From CAYGKP01 sp964350605 (GTDB lineage: Bacteria > Bacteroidota > Bacteroidia > Cytophagales > JAAEPT01): 5,800 bases of DNA. The stretch is from NCBI GenBank assembly GCA_964350605.1, contig CAYGKP010000162.1, positions 1 to 5,800 on the forward strand, read 5' to 3'. Positions 5,554 to 5,800 of this stretch are shown here, one piece after another (the stretch's first letter is position 1; each line of letters starts with the position of its first letter). The translations under genes and the position numbers were made by a program. The notes under the pieces are model-generated. The model was not told where the DNA came from. It ran no database searches and saw only the letters and a list, made by a program, of their open reading frames with translations.

Positions 5554-5790
5554 ATGCCTCTTCTTCATCTCATCGCGTGTATCGTACTCGGAATCATGGG
5601 TATCGGCTTGATCATCAACGGCCTACTCGGTAAACGCAGCGGCATTGCCGCCATCGTCACCATCGGTGTCGGTGTTGTCTATCTGCTGGCCGCAGTCCAA
5701 GCCTATAACACTGGATCTTGGTTTCCCCTCTTGGTTGTCTTCCTGATTGCCTTCGTTTTTTGGGCAGTCCGCAGCCCGCGCCGCGCATAG
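5554..5790 (+). CDS. Small three-helix membrane protein, function unknown
   Basis: The 78-residue product is almost wholly hydrophobic, with three likely transmembrane helices at about 3-25, 30-50 and 56-72. The loop K27-R28 and the tail R73...R76-R77 are positive, so by the positive-inside rule the N-terminus should be outside and the C-terminus in the cytoplasm. Glycines are regularly placed in the first two helices (GIMGIG, GLLG, IGVGVV), suggesting tight packing or oligomerisation. I do not recognise the family. The ATG at 5554 is the first in frame; M15 lies within helix 1 and is a less likely start. It is separated from zapA by the AT-rich structured gap and probably has its own promoter. 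No downstream context is visible. Confidence 0.7.
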   Translation: MPLLHLIACIVLGIMGIGLIINGLLGKRSGIAAIVTIGVGVVYLLAAVQAYNTGSWFPLLVVFLIAFVFWAVRSPRRA

Positions 5791-5800
5791 CCTACTGCCC

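Overview
The window looks like core chromosome of a fairly GC-rich member of the Bacteroidota. Four things point there. A DUF349-repeat protein of the Bacteroidota type sits on the minus strand. A DUF1684 protein carries its usual signature. pheT is followed by a small coiled-coil gene and zapA, an order I know from Bacteroidota. Upstream of rpsT there is an exact match to the Bacteroidota promoter pattern TTTG / TAnnTTTG, and no gene start has a clear Shine-Dalgarno sequence. I cannot name the genus.

Layout: positions 1-1245 hold the 5' 415 codons of a DUF349-repeat gene on the minus strand, running off the left edge. A 174-bp divergent intergenic region follows; it holds an interrupted palindrome and the rpsT promoter. 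Then, all on the plus strand: rpsT (S20, 1420-1677) with a small terminator-like hairpin behind it; a membrane-anchored DUF1684 gene (1744-2364); an 81-bp gap with a hairpin and a tandem 7-mer; pheT (2446-4857); a 102-residue coiled-coil protein (4857-5165) whose start overlaps the pheT stop as TGATG; zapA (5180-5476); a short AT-rich structured gap; and a predicted three-helix membrane protein (5554-5790).

How they fit together: rpsT and pheT are translation genes. The coiled-coil protein and ZapA, tightly coupled behind pheT, look like a cell-division module in which the coiled-coil protein may partner ZapA in the way ZapB works with ZapA in proteobacteria (inference). rny and the 6S RNA, which I expect soon after zapA in this group, are not visible here; a small membrane protein of unknown function takes the next position.

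I see no mobile element, CRISPR array, tRNA or rRNA. The window is mostly ordinary housekeeping sequence. The least explained parts are the zapA-adjacent coiled-coil gene, the AT-rich inverted repeat at 5481-5544, and hairpins in two intergenic regions. All structures were found by eye and not folded computationally.
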